Shown here: positions 1-12,338 of the stretch, piece after piece | Layout: each line of letters opens with the position of its first letter | Numbering within the stretch: the first letter of the stretch is position 1 | Assembly: GCA_036852015.1 (NCBI GenBank) | Contig: JAANDG010000151.1 | Span: 202,295-266,294 of the forward strand | Direction of reading: 5' to 3' | DNA from: Pelodera strongyloides | Taxonomy: Eukaryota; Nematoda; Chromadorea; Rhabditida; Rhabditidae | Length of the DNA: 64,000 nucleotides | The notes under the pieces: model-generated | The model's database searches: none | What the model saw: only the letters and a program-made list of their open reading frames with translations | Told to the model about the DNA's origin: nothing | Position numbers and translations under genes: made by a program

Positions 1-618
1 TGAGCTTTTTGATCGATCAAATGACATGCGACTGAAGAATTATGCAAACAAGGACTGTAATTCATGTTGGTGAAATATCCCATCAAATAAAAGCTACTCG
101 GAGAAGTGATGAAGAAACGATCAAAACACAAAATTTCAATGATTAAAAAAAAACAAGAAAAAAACATAATATCCCACCCAGTAAACCACTCGTTTCTTCA
201 TTCCCCTGATTGGTGGCAGTGAATACGGTTGAACGGCCACATTTGCATACTCGTCTTCGATAAACTAAAAGTTGGGTGTTGCTAATGGAGTAGCAATGGG
301 AGTAGCAAGGGACAACGTTCAATATGAGCAACCGATTCAAGACCCAAAGGCTCACACTTCAGCAGCCCTCATGTCCAACATAGTCTACACTATTTCCCTA
401 TATATGTTAGTATAGTAAGTTCAACACCACGATGCCCGGTTGTCAAGTTTTTGGGCACCATGGTTCAGGCTAACGATGTCTCATGGATTACATTAAATCT
501 TGATGCTTACCAGTTAAGACCACTAAACACGGCCCAGGCCGACTTAATTAGCTTTCTAGCTAGTTTACAAGTTTCTGCTGGTCATACATAGCCTTAATGC
601 ATGTATAAACTACAGTAC

Positions 619-1131
619 CTGTTTATCATTGAGCGGCGGAATTGAGCGGATCACCTCGGGCAGGTAACCGGGCACTGGGTGGTATACTGAAACGATATTA
701 GTTAAAGACTGATGTAGATATAAGTGTGAGGCTGTAAGACGTGAACCCGTTTAGTGTGTAGGTAGACAGTTAGCCTAACTACGGTTATGATAATTAGCCG
801 TAAACATTCAGAGGTCATATTCACCACCCATTCCCCATGGGGAATTCCCCGTCTTTTTCTGCGTGTCTCACTTTAGAATGCTATTTTCTGTTCCCAGGGA
901 ATCTTTCCCCGAGGGGAATCGGAGCGGTGAATATGACCTCAGTAAACACCCCCCCCCGCATCTCAACACTAAATCAATGTGCGACCCCTGTTCACTTATT
1001 GCAATATCATTGACATTTTGCTCATGTTTCGTTGATGCAGTTTAATTTTCTTTTGCTAAAAGCTCCCCGAAGACGCAGATTTTTTTTCTTTCCCCTTCTC
1101 TCTCTTTTCTCTCTCCCTTTTCTTCTCTCTC

Positions 1132-1162
<31 letters not shown>

Positions 1163-4100
1163 CGCTTTCTTTCTCTCTCCCTCACACTTCCCCTCTAAGG
1201 ATGTATTTCTCTTTGATTATCCATCTCTGGTCTAGTAATTCTATATTCTCTTTTTATACTTACATCATGTTGATCTCAAATCCTATCATTACAGCACACC
1301 TCATGGTATTTTTGGTTTCAATCACATTTTTTTGCGAGATTTTTCTCTCTCACTCCACATTTTTCCCCCTCCCTCCCTCCCTTTTCCTATCTTTCTCCCT
1401 CTCTCCCTCCCTCTCTCTCTCTCTCTCTCATCACCTATCTCTGGCTATTCTGCAAAAAATGTCTCCGCCTAGCAGAAAGCTTTTATGTGATAGTTCGGGG
1501 AACCCCTTCCCTTTTTTTACAATTGTTGTCTATCTTGTTTTACTTGAAAAATTCGACGAAATGTGCTAACATCAATGTCTGATGCTATAACTGATAGACC
1601 AATGATATCAGTAACTCGTGAAAGTTTTGAAGTTTTTCTCTACTGAATGATTGATGAGTTGATTTGTGAGATCAGTTACGGTCAAAATCAGAACAGAGCT
1701 AAAAATAGAATGATGCAAATCATTACTATTGCAAGAAAAGTGAGAATACGAATAGAGCGACCGAAAAGCAAAACCTTATGCTTATGAATGTATAGTATGA
1801 GCATGAGAAGATACGCAAGTTGAATTATGACGTTAACACAATATATATTAATTCATTCGTAGTTCGTAGCGTGATGGGTTAGCTACAAAAGGAAATAACA
1901 AGATCATATAGCTTTTGGTGCTTACACTATGTTCGTTATTGGGTACCTATGCTTTTGTAGAGGGGCGCATTAAATGTTGTTGTGTTGTGTTACGCGAGTT
2001 ATCTTACAAGAAAATAATTCCCTCACCTCCCTGAATCGACTTCATTCCTATGGTACCGCCGGTGTACAGTACCAGCACCCGGGTCTCGGGTAGCTGGTGT
2101 AGCGGTGGCCCAGGACCCTTGCCAATTGCCGACTTTGGGTCATGCAGCTCTTCGCCCAGTTGCTGAAATAAAAGATTATTCAGAGTATAGTATGAAAATT
2201 GTGAATACAGCATAAATATATAATAGTGTTGTACAGATACACGCTCCATGGAAGTTGGAATGGTGTAGACAAATCAGACTACTGCGGTGAGCTTCTGAAG
2301 ATGGCCGAAACGTCGGAAATAAGTGTGCTAAAACACTTAGTTTTATTTGTCGGAAAAAAGAAGCTCACCACAACACTCTGTATTATAATAGCTTTGTTAT
2401 AGAATTGTGGCTATGCGTAAGACGTCTCGAAGGTAGTTTAGCGCCTTAACTACTTTAACGAACCGTAGTTAGTTTAGAGCCTATCCTGCTGTCGTTTGAC
2501 TTGCACGCTTTTTTGGACAATAGAGAAACCATTCTTTTTAAGTGTCAAGTTACGTCCATTGTAAATTTCTTGGGAATTCATATTGAAAGCTCATTGAAAG
2601 AGCGCCCGCTACCCGCTACACTGGGGCGACTGACACGCCATTTGGGAACCGCGGCACCGCGCCAAGGTGCCATAACCAGTTGCACACACGCGGCGCACTT
2701 GCGGCGCACATTTTGTGAGGGCACCGCGCGGCGTTTCATAAGCGTAGTTAGTATTATGATAAATATTTCGCTACCTCCAATAACTCCAAATGGCAGACCA
2801 TTATCTCATAGGCGCAGTGATACGCAAAGTACGCACAGTTATTTATAGCGTGATAAAATTAGAATAACCAGGATCTGGCCTTGAGGGGCAAATATTTGGC
2901 CCTGTCTAGGGGCCTAGAGAGCCTGCGTATGTAGTTTGGGGCCGCGATGCACCCAGCGACCAGCTTTTGCTTCAACCGCAAAACGTGGATGTTGTCGGGG
3001 CTATGTGAAAACGAACTAATACACGAAGGGGCACATGCGGTTTCGTCTATAAAGAAAAGAGGGAGTGAGAGAGCGAGAGGGAGAGAGAGAGAGATAGAGA
3101 GAGAAGAAAGTGAACGAGGGATAGACGAGACATATACGCAAATAGAAAGAGCATGGAGATATAAAGAAAGAAAGAAACGAACACTATGTACCGACCATGT
3201 GCTGCATCTTTTTGCTCAAAAGCAGAAACCAAGGATCGCAACATAGAGCTTTTTTCAAAATTAAAGCGAAATACCGGCCGGTTTTTGAAACACGTCGAGT
3301 ACACCAGCATTCTTATGCAGCCTATGCAAATGAACACAAATTAGGATAAAAAATAGAGCTAAATTCGAGTAAATTAGCATAAATACGTAAGAATTCAGTT
3401 GTCCACGATGCGTTTCAAAAACCTGCCGGCTTGGAAAATTTCACATAATCGAAATGCGTTCAGCATTTCATGCAGTATTTGCACAATGTTGCAAATGGCT
3501 TTTGAGATTTGTAAAAAAATTCTCTCTATGCATATCATAAATTTGTATTGTAGCATAAATTTTGCAAGTGCGGTTTTTTTTCTACCCTTGTTAACCAACA
3601 AAACTCATGATGTTTGAAAATACGCAGTTTGTGTTTGCGAGTACCCAACGTTTACTTATGGGCTCATCTAGTAAACCGCTTGGCTCCCATACTTCAACTG
3701 TAAACCCCTTCAGTTTTAAGTTTAAGTTTGCCCAAACAGCAAACCTCGTGTATGTGTGATTCTTAAACTTTTCAAACATTAGTTATGGTCCCAAACCACC
3801 AAAGTTCAAAAAGTATTGGGTGCTCAATTATGTGAACTCTGGTGCAATAAGACGCTCACTAAAGTTCACTAAATTTCTAGCGGCTCATGGATGTATTATA
3901 TGCAGATTATGTTCCATACTTTTCCTGGAACGCGCAGAAAGCGCAGGAATTTCACATAACACATGGAAAAGCATCTGTTGAGCATACATTTCATAAACCA
4001 CGTGTCATGCAGCTTTACAATTTTTTCGAATCTCATTGACAGGTCACATTTTTTTAATCAAATACACAATATCATATGATTTTCCAAAGAGAAACGTGAT

Positions 4101-4580
4101 ATTTACATTGATATCCAGCAAATTTTGATCTGTTAATATGTTATATGACTGAGAAATATTGTTTGTATATTAAACTGCAGCTTTTAATAATACGTGGGCG
4201 CGAAAGTTGCCACATTACAGTAAAAAGAATAAAGTGCACGAGCACGGAAATAGGATATTATATTAGTATCATTAACGTATTACATCAATATTCCGACCTT
4301 ATTGATGAATAGATGAAGCACGTATGTACCGGATATACACGCAAAACGGGAAAAATGCGCGTTAGAGCGAAATACCGGTCGGTTTTTGAATCACAGCGAG
4401 TTCGCCAGCATTCTTATGTAGCTGAACATAAATTAGCATCAACAGTGGAGCTAGATTCGAGAAAATTAGCATAAATCGGAGATTTAGTTGTCCACGAGCG
4501 TTTCAAAATCGGCCAGTATTTCGTTTAAGAGAAGACGACTACTGTAAGCAAAGGTCACAATGAGGGAGATAAACCTATAA

Positions 4581-4642
<62 letters not shown>

Positions 4643-5556
4643 TTTGTGTGATAAGTTGTTGGAATCCTCACAGAAAGCTGCATATGCATGTATTAATAAC
4701 TTCTTCATAAAAGGCTCTATTGTTTGACTCGTTATTCTATACGTCGATTCGTAAACTTCGTTTTGCTTTTCTTTTACCTCGTAAAAGAAAACCTGTCGTT
4801 TCATACAATATCAAAAATAATAAATTAAAATAAAACTAACCGTTGCTGAGAGAACTTTCTTGTACGAGCCGGTGTGCAGGGTAAGGCTCTTGGGTGTATG
4901 CGACTCATCAATGGGGAAGTTGGGGCTGCAATTACGTAATTATATATTGTATAATTACAATTGTCTAATTATCCTATTATAATAATTATCCAGAAGCTAG
5001 ATACAATTTGCCGGAAAGTATTTCATTCTTCCGCCCCATTCGAAATCTCCAAAGATTCAGAGATTTTATGTTCTGAACAATCCAAAATTTTCTCCTCTTG
5101 TACCCCAGTTAACTTATATTGTACAAGTCGACGACGTCATGCATAAATTTGTGACGTCACCAATAAAGACCCATGGGACACGAGAAAAAAACGAAAGAAA
5201 ACGAAGAAAGGACAAGAAACGGAAAAAAGAAAGCGGAAAGACGATTTTAAGACTCAGAAAAGAAATGATTGAACGGCGGAAACCGAAATAGAAAGGCAAT
5301 CGTTGGAAAGGATATTTCTTATTTTTTACTTAACATTATTTCAATTTTTTAAATCTAGCAATAAGTATATCTGTTCCTCTGACTCTTTTAACGGGGGGGA
5401 GAGAGAGATAGAGAGAGAATTAGAGAGAGAAAGAGAGATAGATAGAGAGAGAGAGAAAGAGAGAGAGAGAAAAAAAAGAGAGAGAGAAGAGAGAGAGAGA
5501 AAGAGAGAGAAAGAGAGAGAGAAATACAGAGAGAGAGGGGGGAGAGAGAGAGAGAA

Positions 5557-5601
<45 letters not shown>

Positions 5602-7419
5602 AAACAGGGTCAACCTGAACAGCTAGCTTTTTTAATCCAACTATAACATGCACATACGATATCGAAGTTCAATTAGAAGTTTTTTACATTCAAATTCAAG
5701 CAGAAAAAAGGTGGACAGCTGTGCGATATTGCGAAACTTCATATAGACACACACCCACGTGATATGTATTCTACATTAAAAAAAAGTTATTTGACATATG
5801 GGCGCTTCACTGCTTCAAAAGGAAATTGAAAAAGAACATACGCTGGTCATACACTTATAGACCCAACCCCAACCACTATCCAAATATAAAAGGGAAATAA
5901 ATATTTTTCAAATAACATTTTGATACATTGGTTAAAGCGAAATACCGGCCGGTTTTTGAAACACATCGAGTACACCATCATTCTTATGCAGCTTATGCAA
6001 ATGATCAGAAATTGGAATAAAAAATCGAGCTAAATTCGATCAAATTAGCATAAATGCGGAAGTATTCGGTTGTTCACGGTATTTCGAAAACCGGCGTGTA
6101 TTTCGCTTTAAATAATATTCAAATAACCACGTTTTGATAAAGCAGTTAAATATGAAGAGATAACTATAATATAAACTTACTACGGTAGATCGGGGAGACC
6201 ATGTTCCATTTCCCGTTCCTCTACCTCCTTACTGTAGCGACGTACGTTGATCTCGGGAACTTGCGCAGCCATCAATTCTGAAATATATTTTACATTTATA
6301 TCACATCTGAGGCCATATTCACCACTAAATTCGCCATGGGGAATTCCAATTCCCGTCTTTTTCTCTGCGTCTCTCATATTAGAATGATATTTTCTGTCCC
6401 CAGGGACTATTTCCCCGAGGGAATCGGAGTGGTGAATATGGCCTCTGAACGATTACATAATAAGTGATTCAAATCTTATCAAATGAGCCGATCCACCCAA
6501 AGTGTTCAAATCGGAAACTAACGGGAATAAAACTTCGTATACTTCAAAAATCCTCAAAATGTGTACATAAGAATCAAGGATAATAACTATAATATAAAAT
6601 ACTAATAGTTTAGAGTAGTTGATAAGCTGAATTCATTTTCATTCTGATTATCTCCAAAACAAGAGAGACAAAAATTGTCAAAGAAAGAGAATCCATGATG
6701 CAATCAGCAAGAATTGGGAAATTCTAATTTAGTACAAACAACGCTGACATAAGTCTGCCACACAAAAGAGCTTATGGAAAACGTAGAAATTTATTAAGAA
6801 GGAATCTTTGCCACTATTTTACTAATGAAATCATAGACATGGTATGCCTAACTTCTTATCTATTATCATAGATACCAAAGCACGGTTACGTACACCGTAC
6901 ACCGTCTGGCGCTACACAAAACGAGTTATCTCGGTCATTTACTCGTTTTTGTTTCGATCACAAGTTGGGTCAATCACACATTAATCGCCACAGCTATAAG
7001 TAGCGAAAACATTACACATTTTATATAAACTATCATAGTGCAATACTCGTGATAGTAAAAAACATAAACAGTGTTAGGTTAGGTAAAGCCTTATTGGAAT
7101 TAAAAAATCTAGAGCAAACTTCTGTGTCTTACAAACTTCCGCAGTAAAAAATTTTAATAAGTTAAAAAGAGGAAAATAGAGAAAGAGAGAGAGAGAGCCG
7201 AAAGAGAGAGAGAGAGCCGAGAGAGACAGAGAGGAAACTATGGCCCTATGACGTAACAAAAGGAGCCTATCGTAACTAACCATGATGTTTCTGCATCATT
7301 ACAATATCTTCCACATTCTGCTGCCGTTGTTGTTGCGGATCATGAATATCAGGTAAATTACAGTGAATATCGGAGAATTCTTCAAATTCTCTACATCCAA
7401 CAGCACCGTAGAGAAGCAT
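619..7419 (-). CDS. L-asparaginase (cytosolic ASPG-like), 5' five exons, cut by window edge
   Basis: Predicted enzyme hydrolysing asparagine to aspartate and ammonia. Exons read 7281-7419, 6181-6277, 4841-4925, 2027-2162, 619-686; phases 1,2,0,1,0, all GT/AG. They join into 175 codons. The start ATG at 7419 is preceded by an in-frame TAG two codons upstream. Exon 4 carries the family's catalytic signature RVLVLYTGGTIGM (residues ~135-147; the first Thr of TGGTI is the usual nucleophile). Exon 5 continues with the expected GYLPEVIRSIPPLND. Known asparaginases start only a few residues before TGGTI, so about 135 residues here are an extension: Gln-rich (PQQQRQQ), acidic and without recognisable domain. 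The second catalytic half and any ankyrin repeats would lie left of base 1. I found no convincing exon in 1-618. Introns hold (CT)n and (GA)n tracts, a poly(A) run and several TTAA elements. Identity is confident; the first two exons are inferred from frame and splice sites only. Confidence 0.82.
811..940. mobile_element. MITE family GAGGTCATATTCACC, copy 1
   Basis: 130-bp element with ends GAGGTCATATTCACC and GGTGAATATGACCTC; the interior CCCATGGGGAATTCCCCGTCTTTTTCTGCG matches copy 2 in part. It lies in an asparaginase intron. Confidence 0.75.
1086..1431 (+). repeat. (CT)n-rich tracts
   Basis: Two pyrimidine tracts, about 1086-1167 and 1355-1431, mostly CT with TTCT and CCCT interruptions, in an asparaginase intron. 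The Ser/Leu-rich open frames across them are repeat artefacts. Confidence 0.9.
3058..3120 (+). repeat. (GA)n tract
   Basis: GAGAGA repeat with short interruptions in the asparaginase intron between exons 3 and 4. Confidence 0.85.
3261..3430. mobile_element. TTAA element family GCG-1 (TTAAAGCGAAATACCGGCC), copy, right end lost
   Basis: Left end TTAAAGCGAAATACCGGCCG; the inverse right arm reads GATGCGTTTCAAAAACCTGCCGG and then diverges. Interior AT-rich with GAGTACACCAGCATTCTTAT. Family of about 170-180 bp. Confidence 0.75.
4361..4528. mobile_element. TTAA element family GCG-1, copy
   Basis: Left end GTTAGAGCGAAATACCGGTC and right end CGGCCAGTATTTCGTTTAA, degraded version of the same family. 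Confidence 0.7.
4582..4638 (+). repeat. Poly(A) run of 57 bases
   Basis: Uninterrupted A run followed by TTTTTTGTGTG, just after the GCG-1 copy; no retroposon body recognised before it. Confidence 0.95.
5395..5600 (+). repeat. (GA)n microsatellite
   Basis: About 200 bp of GAGA with AAAG, ATAG and GGGG interruptions, in asparaginase intron 2. Open frames in several phases here are repeat artefacts. Confidence 0.95.
5932..6112. mobile_element. TTAA element family GCG-1, copy with both ends
   Basis: Begins TTAAAGCGAAATACCGGCCG and ends ACCGGCGTGTATTTCGCTTTAA; 181 bp, in asparaginase intron 2, ending about 70 bp from exon 2. Confidence 0.8.
6309..6445. mobile_element. MITE family GAGGTCATATTCACC, copy 2
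   Basis: 137-bp copy with ends GAGGCCATATTCACCAC and GTGGTGAATATGGCCTC, interior like 811-940, in asparaginase intron 1. CTGA-like flanks suggest a short target duplication. Confidence 0.75.
7178..7232 (+). repeat. (GA)n tract
   Basis: Three GAGAGAGA runs separated by GCCGA, in asparaginase intron 1. Confidence 0.85.
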
Positions 7420-7842
7420 TGCCTAGTCTGATACTAGATTGACACTAGTTAGCCTGATTGGTACTAGACCGATATTAGACCAGTACTAGACTGAGAATAG
7501 ACCGCGCCGACGTTGTTCTGATCTCTGTGTTTAAAATGACTGGGGCTCTTTCAGCTCGCTGAAAATGTGCCTAGCTTGGAATGGGAAAGAGATGTCTGCG
7601 AAAAGAATCCTAGTGTCTGTGTGGATATAGGAGGAGTCGGGTAGCTCGACGACGATGATGAGAGACATCGACTATCATCGAGACGCCAGAGATGAAGAAG
7701 AATCGCACGTGGTGGAGAGAGCGTGGTTTCTGGGAGAACCGAGGCGATCATAGATGCCGACAGTATGGGAGGGACCAAGAAGGGTTTCGCAGATGGTGAT
7801 ACAAAGTCCGTGACAGCGAAAGAGAAGCTGAATAGAAAAAAA

Positions 7843-7975
7843 GAGAGACATGGAGAGAGAGACATGGAGAGAGAGAGACATGGAGAGAGAGACATGGAGA
7901 GAGACATGGAGAGAGAGAGACATGGAGAGAGAGACATGGAGAGAGAGACATGGATAGAGAGACATGGAGAGAGCT
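7843..7975 (+). repeat. Minisatellite (GACATGGAGAGA)n
   Basis: About ten units of GACATGGAGAGA with GAGAGA length variation, then impure GA repeat to about 8050. Long open frames on both strands here are artefacts of the repeat. Confidence 0.92.
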
Positions 7976-9669
7976 GCAGGAGAGAGACAAAGAGAGTGAA
8001 AGAGAGAAGAGAGAGAAAGAGAAAGAGAAAGAAACGAAGAGAGCGAGAGAAGTATAGAAAGTGCGCGCCATGATTCAGAGGACCAGACGAGGAACTGATT
8101 ACGTGAGGAAAGAGACAAGACAGAATAATAAGAATAGAAATTCTTCCCTTGAAACGCTGTGAAACAACGTCAAGAATGACGATGTCATCCGATACTTAAA
8201 TTACTGACGAACGGAAATCCTTCTTCTTTCCTTTCTCTATATTTCTCTCTCTCTCTCTCTGGCCCTCTTTCTCTTCCGTCCCTTCTCTCCCTCTCTCCCA
8301 CACTAAAGAAATGTTTCGGATTGAAGATATTAAAGAAAAATTGTTGTTACACTAATACACTTCTTGACGTAGAAAGTACATTACTGATGTATGATGTAGA
8401 AACTAGAAACTACAGCAAGTAACATTTTCAGATGGTCTACCGAATCAGTATCTAATTATCATTCCTTCGAAACTACCTTTTCACACACAAACACAAGTCG
8501 AATCAGACGTGAGAACGCAAATCTGAGACACTGCTGCATTACCATGTCTTTGTGGTTACCGCCACGAGAAAATTAGTAGGTATATATATAAAACAAAAGA
8601 AAGAACAAACAGATATCTAAAAATTTTTTTTAGGTATTTATAAATGATAAATATAAATATAATCTGTATTATAAGACTAGATCTTCATTTACATTTCTAA
8701 TGACATATATATGAGAAGTCGAGAAACTCATCACTACGTAGTGAAAGACAAAATTGAAAAGAACATCCTAGAAAAAATGTAAAAGAAAGTTGGCTATAAA
8801 TTTGTAAAAATAAGATGAAAAACAAGTTGGACAAAAAAAGGAATAGTTTAAGCCTCTGCTAAAAAAATAATTGTATTTTATCAGGCTTTTTAATTCAACT
8901 GAATATCATGCGTATGCGTAGGACTCACGGACTAGGGCCAGAACAAACAAAATGTTGTTTTCCCGTAAACCAGAATAAATTAAAATAACAAATAGGAGTA
9001 TGGATCGGAAAACCCCGAGTTTGTTCAGAACGACGCGATTTGACCACTGGCAGCTGACTTGTTTTTGTCAGTTTTTTTCTTCACATAAGCGCTGTTTCGA
9101 TTTGACAAAGCGAACATGGAACACGGAACGGCCTCACAGGAAAACGGAATAATTGTCCAGAACACAGGAAAACCGTCAGTAGCCGGTCACCAAATGGTTG
9201 TCACCGAAAAAAACCATTTGGTAACGGATGAATGACCATGAGGTGACCATGTGGCGACCAGTTGGCCACGGTTTGGTCACAATTGGTCACAAGAAAGTCA
9301 CCAAATGGGTTCTGACGTTGTTACAGAATCAATATTCCTTAAAGATTGTTTGTGGTGAATAGTCGAGGTCTGCTTTTGCGACTTTTAAAAGTCGAACAGC
9401 GAGAAACAGAGAGGAATAGAGAGGGAAAAGGAAGTGAGAGGGAGAGTGAGGGAATGAGATAGAGAGGGAAAATGAGAGAGAGATGCTTCATCCCGTCGAA
9501 TTCTCTCTAATTCCCCCGATATTTTCATGCGCATGCCCGTAAGAATTATTCACGTGCTTCACGTATAGTGATGCTATAAGACCACAGGATTACGGCTTGA
9601 ACACAAGCAAGAGACTCAACACAGAATCTGCACAATATGCACGACAACTCGGATTGGCTAGATAAATAG

Positions 9670-9840
9670 TTAAAGCGAAATGCCAGCCTCTTTGGAAAAT
9701 TTGCATATGATAAACAAATCCTATGTACCCTATGCTAATTTTGTACGATTGCTGTGGATGATCGTACAAAATTAGCATAGGATACATATGATTTGCTTAT
9801 CATATGCAAATTTTCCAAAGGGGCTATCATTTCGCTTTAA
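9670..9840. mobile_element. TTAA foldback family GCG-2 (TTAAAGCGAAATGCCAGCC), full copy
   Basis: A 171-bp nearly perfect palindrome: TTAAAGCGAAATGCCAGCC ... GGGGCTATCATTTCGCTTTAA, arms of about 78 bp with a loop of about 14 bp near 9750. Its right TTAA is also the left TTAA of the next element. Confidence 0.9.
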
Positions 9841-10019
9841 AGCGAAATACCAGCCGGTTTTTGAAACGTATCTCAAATATCAGCATTCTTATGCAGTTAC
9901 GCTAAAAGGGGTCTATTGGGGTCTATTTTTTATCCAAATTTGTGCTCATTTGCATATGAAGCACAGGAAAGCAGGGAGTACTCGATGCGTTTCAAAAACC
10001 GGCCGGTATTTTGCTTTAA
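9837..10019. mobile_element. TTAA element family GCG-1, copy abutting a GCG-2 copy
   Basis: Begins TTAAAGCGAAATACCAGCCG and ends AACCGGCCGGTATTTTGCTTTAA. Shares four bases (9837-9840) with the foldback element on its left. Confidence 0.88.
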
Positions 10020-10035
10020 TATTAATAGTTTATTT

Positions 10036-10258
10036 CAGACCAGCCGATACGCCGCCTGAGGCGTGTTTCCATACTTATGATTATGAAACGCCTGTAACGT
10101 AGATGAAAACCTTTACGAATGAAGACATACATCGTTCTTTTACATGAGAATATTCTAATTTGAACTGCGGCACTCTTTTATATCCAAAGCGGAACAATTT
10201 ATTCGAATTCTACTTCCGTAAGGTTAGTGCTAGCGCACGCTACAGTAGTAACATAACG
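10036..10258 (+). repeat. Dispersed repeat, copy 1 (inverse copy at 45338-45556)
   Basis: Contains GCCGCCTGAGGCGTGTTTC, GCGGCACTCTTTTATA and AACAATTTATTCGAATT; the reverse complement of each, with mismatches, lies in the same order at 45338-45556. Function unknown. Confidence 0.7.
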
Positions 10259-10276
10259 TAGTAACAAAGGTAGCAC

Positions 10277-10726
10277 TTAAAGGGAGAGGCCCACGAGAAA
10301 AATAATTTCTTCAATTTACTTGCACAGAATGTCCGGTATCTCAGAAATATTACTGTGAAAACCGCATAAATTTGCATCTAGAACTCGCAGAGATATTCTA
10401 TGCTAAACAGTTCGACCAGGTACCGTAGTCAGCAACACAAAAATTAGTTTTTACGGTTTATATCCGTGCACTTGCATCTTTTTCAACGTAAGAATGTTAA
10501 ACGAATATAGAGCATTACTACAATACAAAGAGGCGTTCCAACAAGGAATGCCCTAAAAGCGCGAAAATTGATCCTGAGAACGGTACCTGGCCGAACTGTT
10601 TGCCGGGGAATAACTATGTGAGTTCCAGGCTTCAAACAATGCGGTTTTACAGTATATTTCTAAATTCCGGACATTCTGTGAAGTAAAGGAGGAAACGTTT
10701 TCTCATGGGCCCCTCCCTTTTTTTAA
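10277..10726. mobile_element. TTAA foldback family GGGA-GAG (TTAAAGGGAGAGGCCCACGAG), copy
   Basis: Left arm TTAAAGGGAGAGGCCCACGA ... CAGAATGTCCGG; right arm CCGGACATTCTG ... CATGGGCCCCTCCC ... TTAA. About 450 bp; related copy at 37132-37453. Confidence 0.8.
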
Positions 10727-10756
10727 TATTTGAGGAATCGAAATTTTAGAGAAAAG

Positions 10757-10800
<44 letters not shown>
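10757..10800 (+). repeat. Poly(A) run of 44 bases
   Basis: Follows the foldback element by about 30 bp and precedes a (GA)n run at 10815-10836. Confidence 0.93.
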
Positions 10801-10802
<2 letters not shown>

Positions 10803-11737
10803 AGTTAAAGAAAGCGAGAGAGAGAGAGAGAGAGAACCAGAGAAATATTGGCCAGTGGTGCACCACTTATATTTTTTTAATGAACGCGCATGATTAAGTT
10901 TCGCAGATGTTGAACAAGTTATTCAATAAGAGGAATAAGTGCGGAAGGAAAAATCCTATAAACAGTTGTAAAGCATGCTTGGTCAACAAGGGAGGGCTAC
11001 GGAAAGCTCATGTTACGAAATGTGTTTTCACTTCGGAATGTTTTTATTCTTGTTCAAATGAATATTCGAAGTTAGATGAATTGAATTGAAAATCCAATTA
11101 TCAGCTATGACTATTCAAAGGTACATCGGAAAACTATAGGTTGTATACGGGGATACATATTTTTAAAGAAATCTAACACGTGTTCTCATTCCCAGTTGGA
11201 ATTACAATATAGCCAGAGGCGCGGCGGTGCCATTTTCAAGCGCCGAAAGTGGGCTGCCCAACAAAGTGGTGAAGACCTTTGCTCATTTTTGCTCACCGTT
11301 TTGTGCGCTAATCGCGCGCGTTTCGTGCGCCACATATACACATGGGTGACATCACGGCTCACGAACTCGTATCATGAACTCTTCTGACGGATGACGGAGG
11401 TACATACTAGCTAGAGCTCTTCCAGGCATAGTTCACACTTTTGAATACAATTATTAGAAAAACAACTTACTGATAGTAATATTGTACGAAGTACATTGTC
11501 GAATAAGAATTCGCGCAGCCCACATTGCAAAAGTACTTTAGAAATTAGCATATTTTATTTTGCAAATAAGTATGAAAACATTAGCATGAGCTCGTATTAA
11601 AAATGTTGTAAATTAACATGTGTTTGTAGTCTAATATGATGAGCCGTATTTGCATTTTATGCAATAAATTTGAGAAAAACAGATAAAACACTATCAACAT
11701 GTATGCAATGTTTATTTTTTTATAGACATCGACATAA

Positions 11738-11886
11738 TAGCCCGTATTCTCGGGTCGACGGGAATGTTCCGTTTGGGAGCTCATTCGTATGCAAATTTTT
11801 CCTCCAGCTAGTCTAGATAGTCGAGAAATTTGCATACAAAGGATTTCCCAAACGGAACGTTTCCGTCGACCCGAGAATACGGGCTA
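11738..11886. mobile_element. TA-flanked foldback element
   Basis: Ends TAGCCCGTATTCTCGGGTCG and CGACCCGAGAATACGGGCTA, inner arms include TTCCGTTTGGGA / TCCCAAACGGAA and ATGCAAATTT / AAATTTGCAT. Looks like a non-autonomous Tc1/mariner-type MITE. Confidence 0.8.
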
Positions 11887-12338
11887 ATAATGAGAGATCA
11901 AGCTAAGAATATAAGAAACTGTGCACTTATGGTTATTGAATGAAATACAGATCAAACTACTAAAGAAAAAAGCAACCGTACGGAAATTTCACCAATATAA
12001 ATTGCATACGATATGCGAAAGATTGCTTCAAATTTGACCAACTGTTAGAAAAAAATCTTGAAATTAAGTATTAGGATACTGTAAATAGGGTTGTCGTGCC
12101 TCTCATAGATAGGCTTACACAGAAAACTGTTTTTTTTTGCCATTTCGCTATGGACGAGCGTTTTACTGTATTCAAAACCGTCGATGAATGGTCAGCAATA
12201 TCAGTCACGAAATGTGTGTATAGACGTTTCCCAAGCACCATACCGAGCAATCGCAAAAATTGAAACATAGAAGTGTACTTGATTGCTAATGGTACGTAAA
12301 ATGGCAGTTGAAACTGGATATCGATAATTACACAACAA

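Larger units (their letters stand above)
7420..12338. other. Intergenic interval between asparaginase and gene A
   Basis: No gene that I can support. It holds the upstream region of the asparaginase gene with three CTAGACCGATA-like short repeats near 7435-7500, an ATGGAGAGAGAG minisatellite, (CT)n near 8235-8300, a GGTCAC/CCAAATGG-rich patch at 9175-9310, several TTAA foldback elements, a 44-base poly(A) run and a TA-flanked foldback element. A GC-rich stretch at 11205-11390 stands out from its AT-rich surroundings but has no recognisable product. Confidence 0.6.

Noticed and set aside
1032..1569. Ser/Leu/Phe-rich open frames over the CT tracts
   Set aside because: They translate (CT)n; frames are open on both strands and in several phases because the repeat lacks stops.
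5303..5653. Glu/Arg-rich and Ser/Leu-rich frames over the GA tract
   Set aside because: Pure artefact of the (GA)n microsatellite.
7551..8118. Long overlapping frames on both strands around the GACATGGAGAGA minisatellite
   Set aside because: The 12-bp periodic repeat (a multiple of three) keeps frames open; composition is unlike a real protein and flanking splice sites are lacking.
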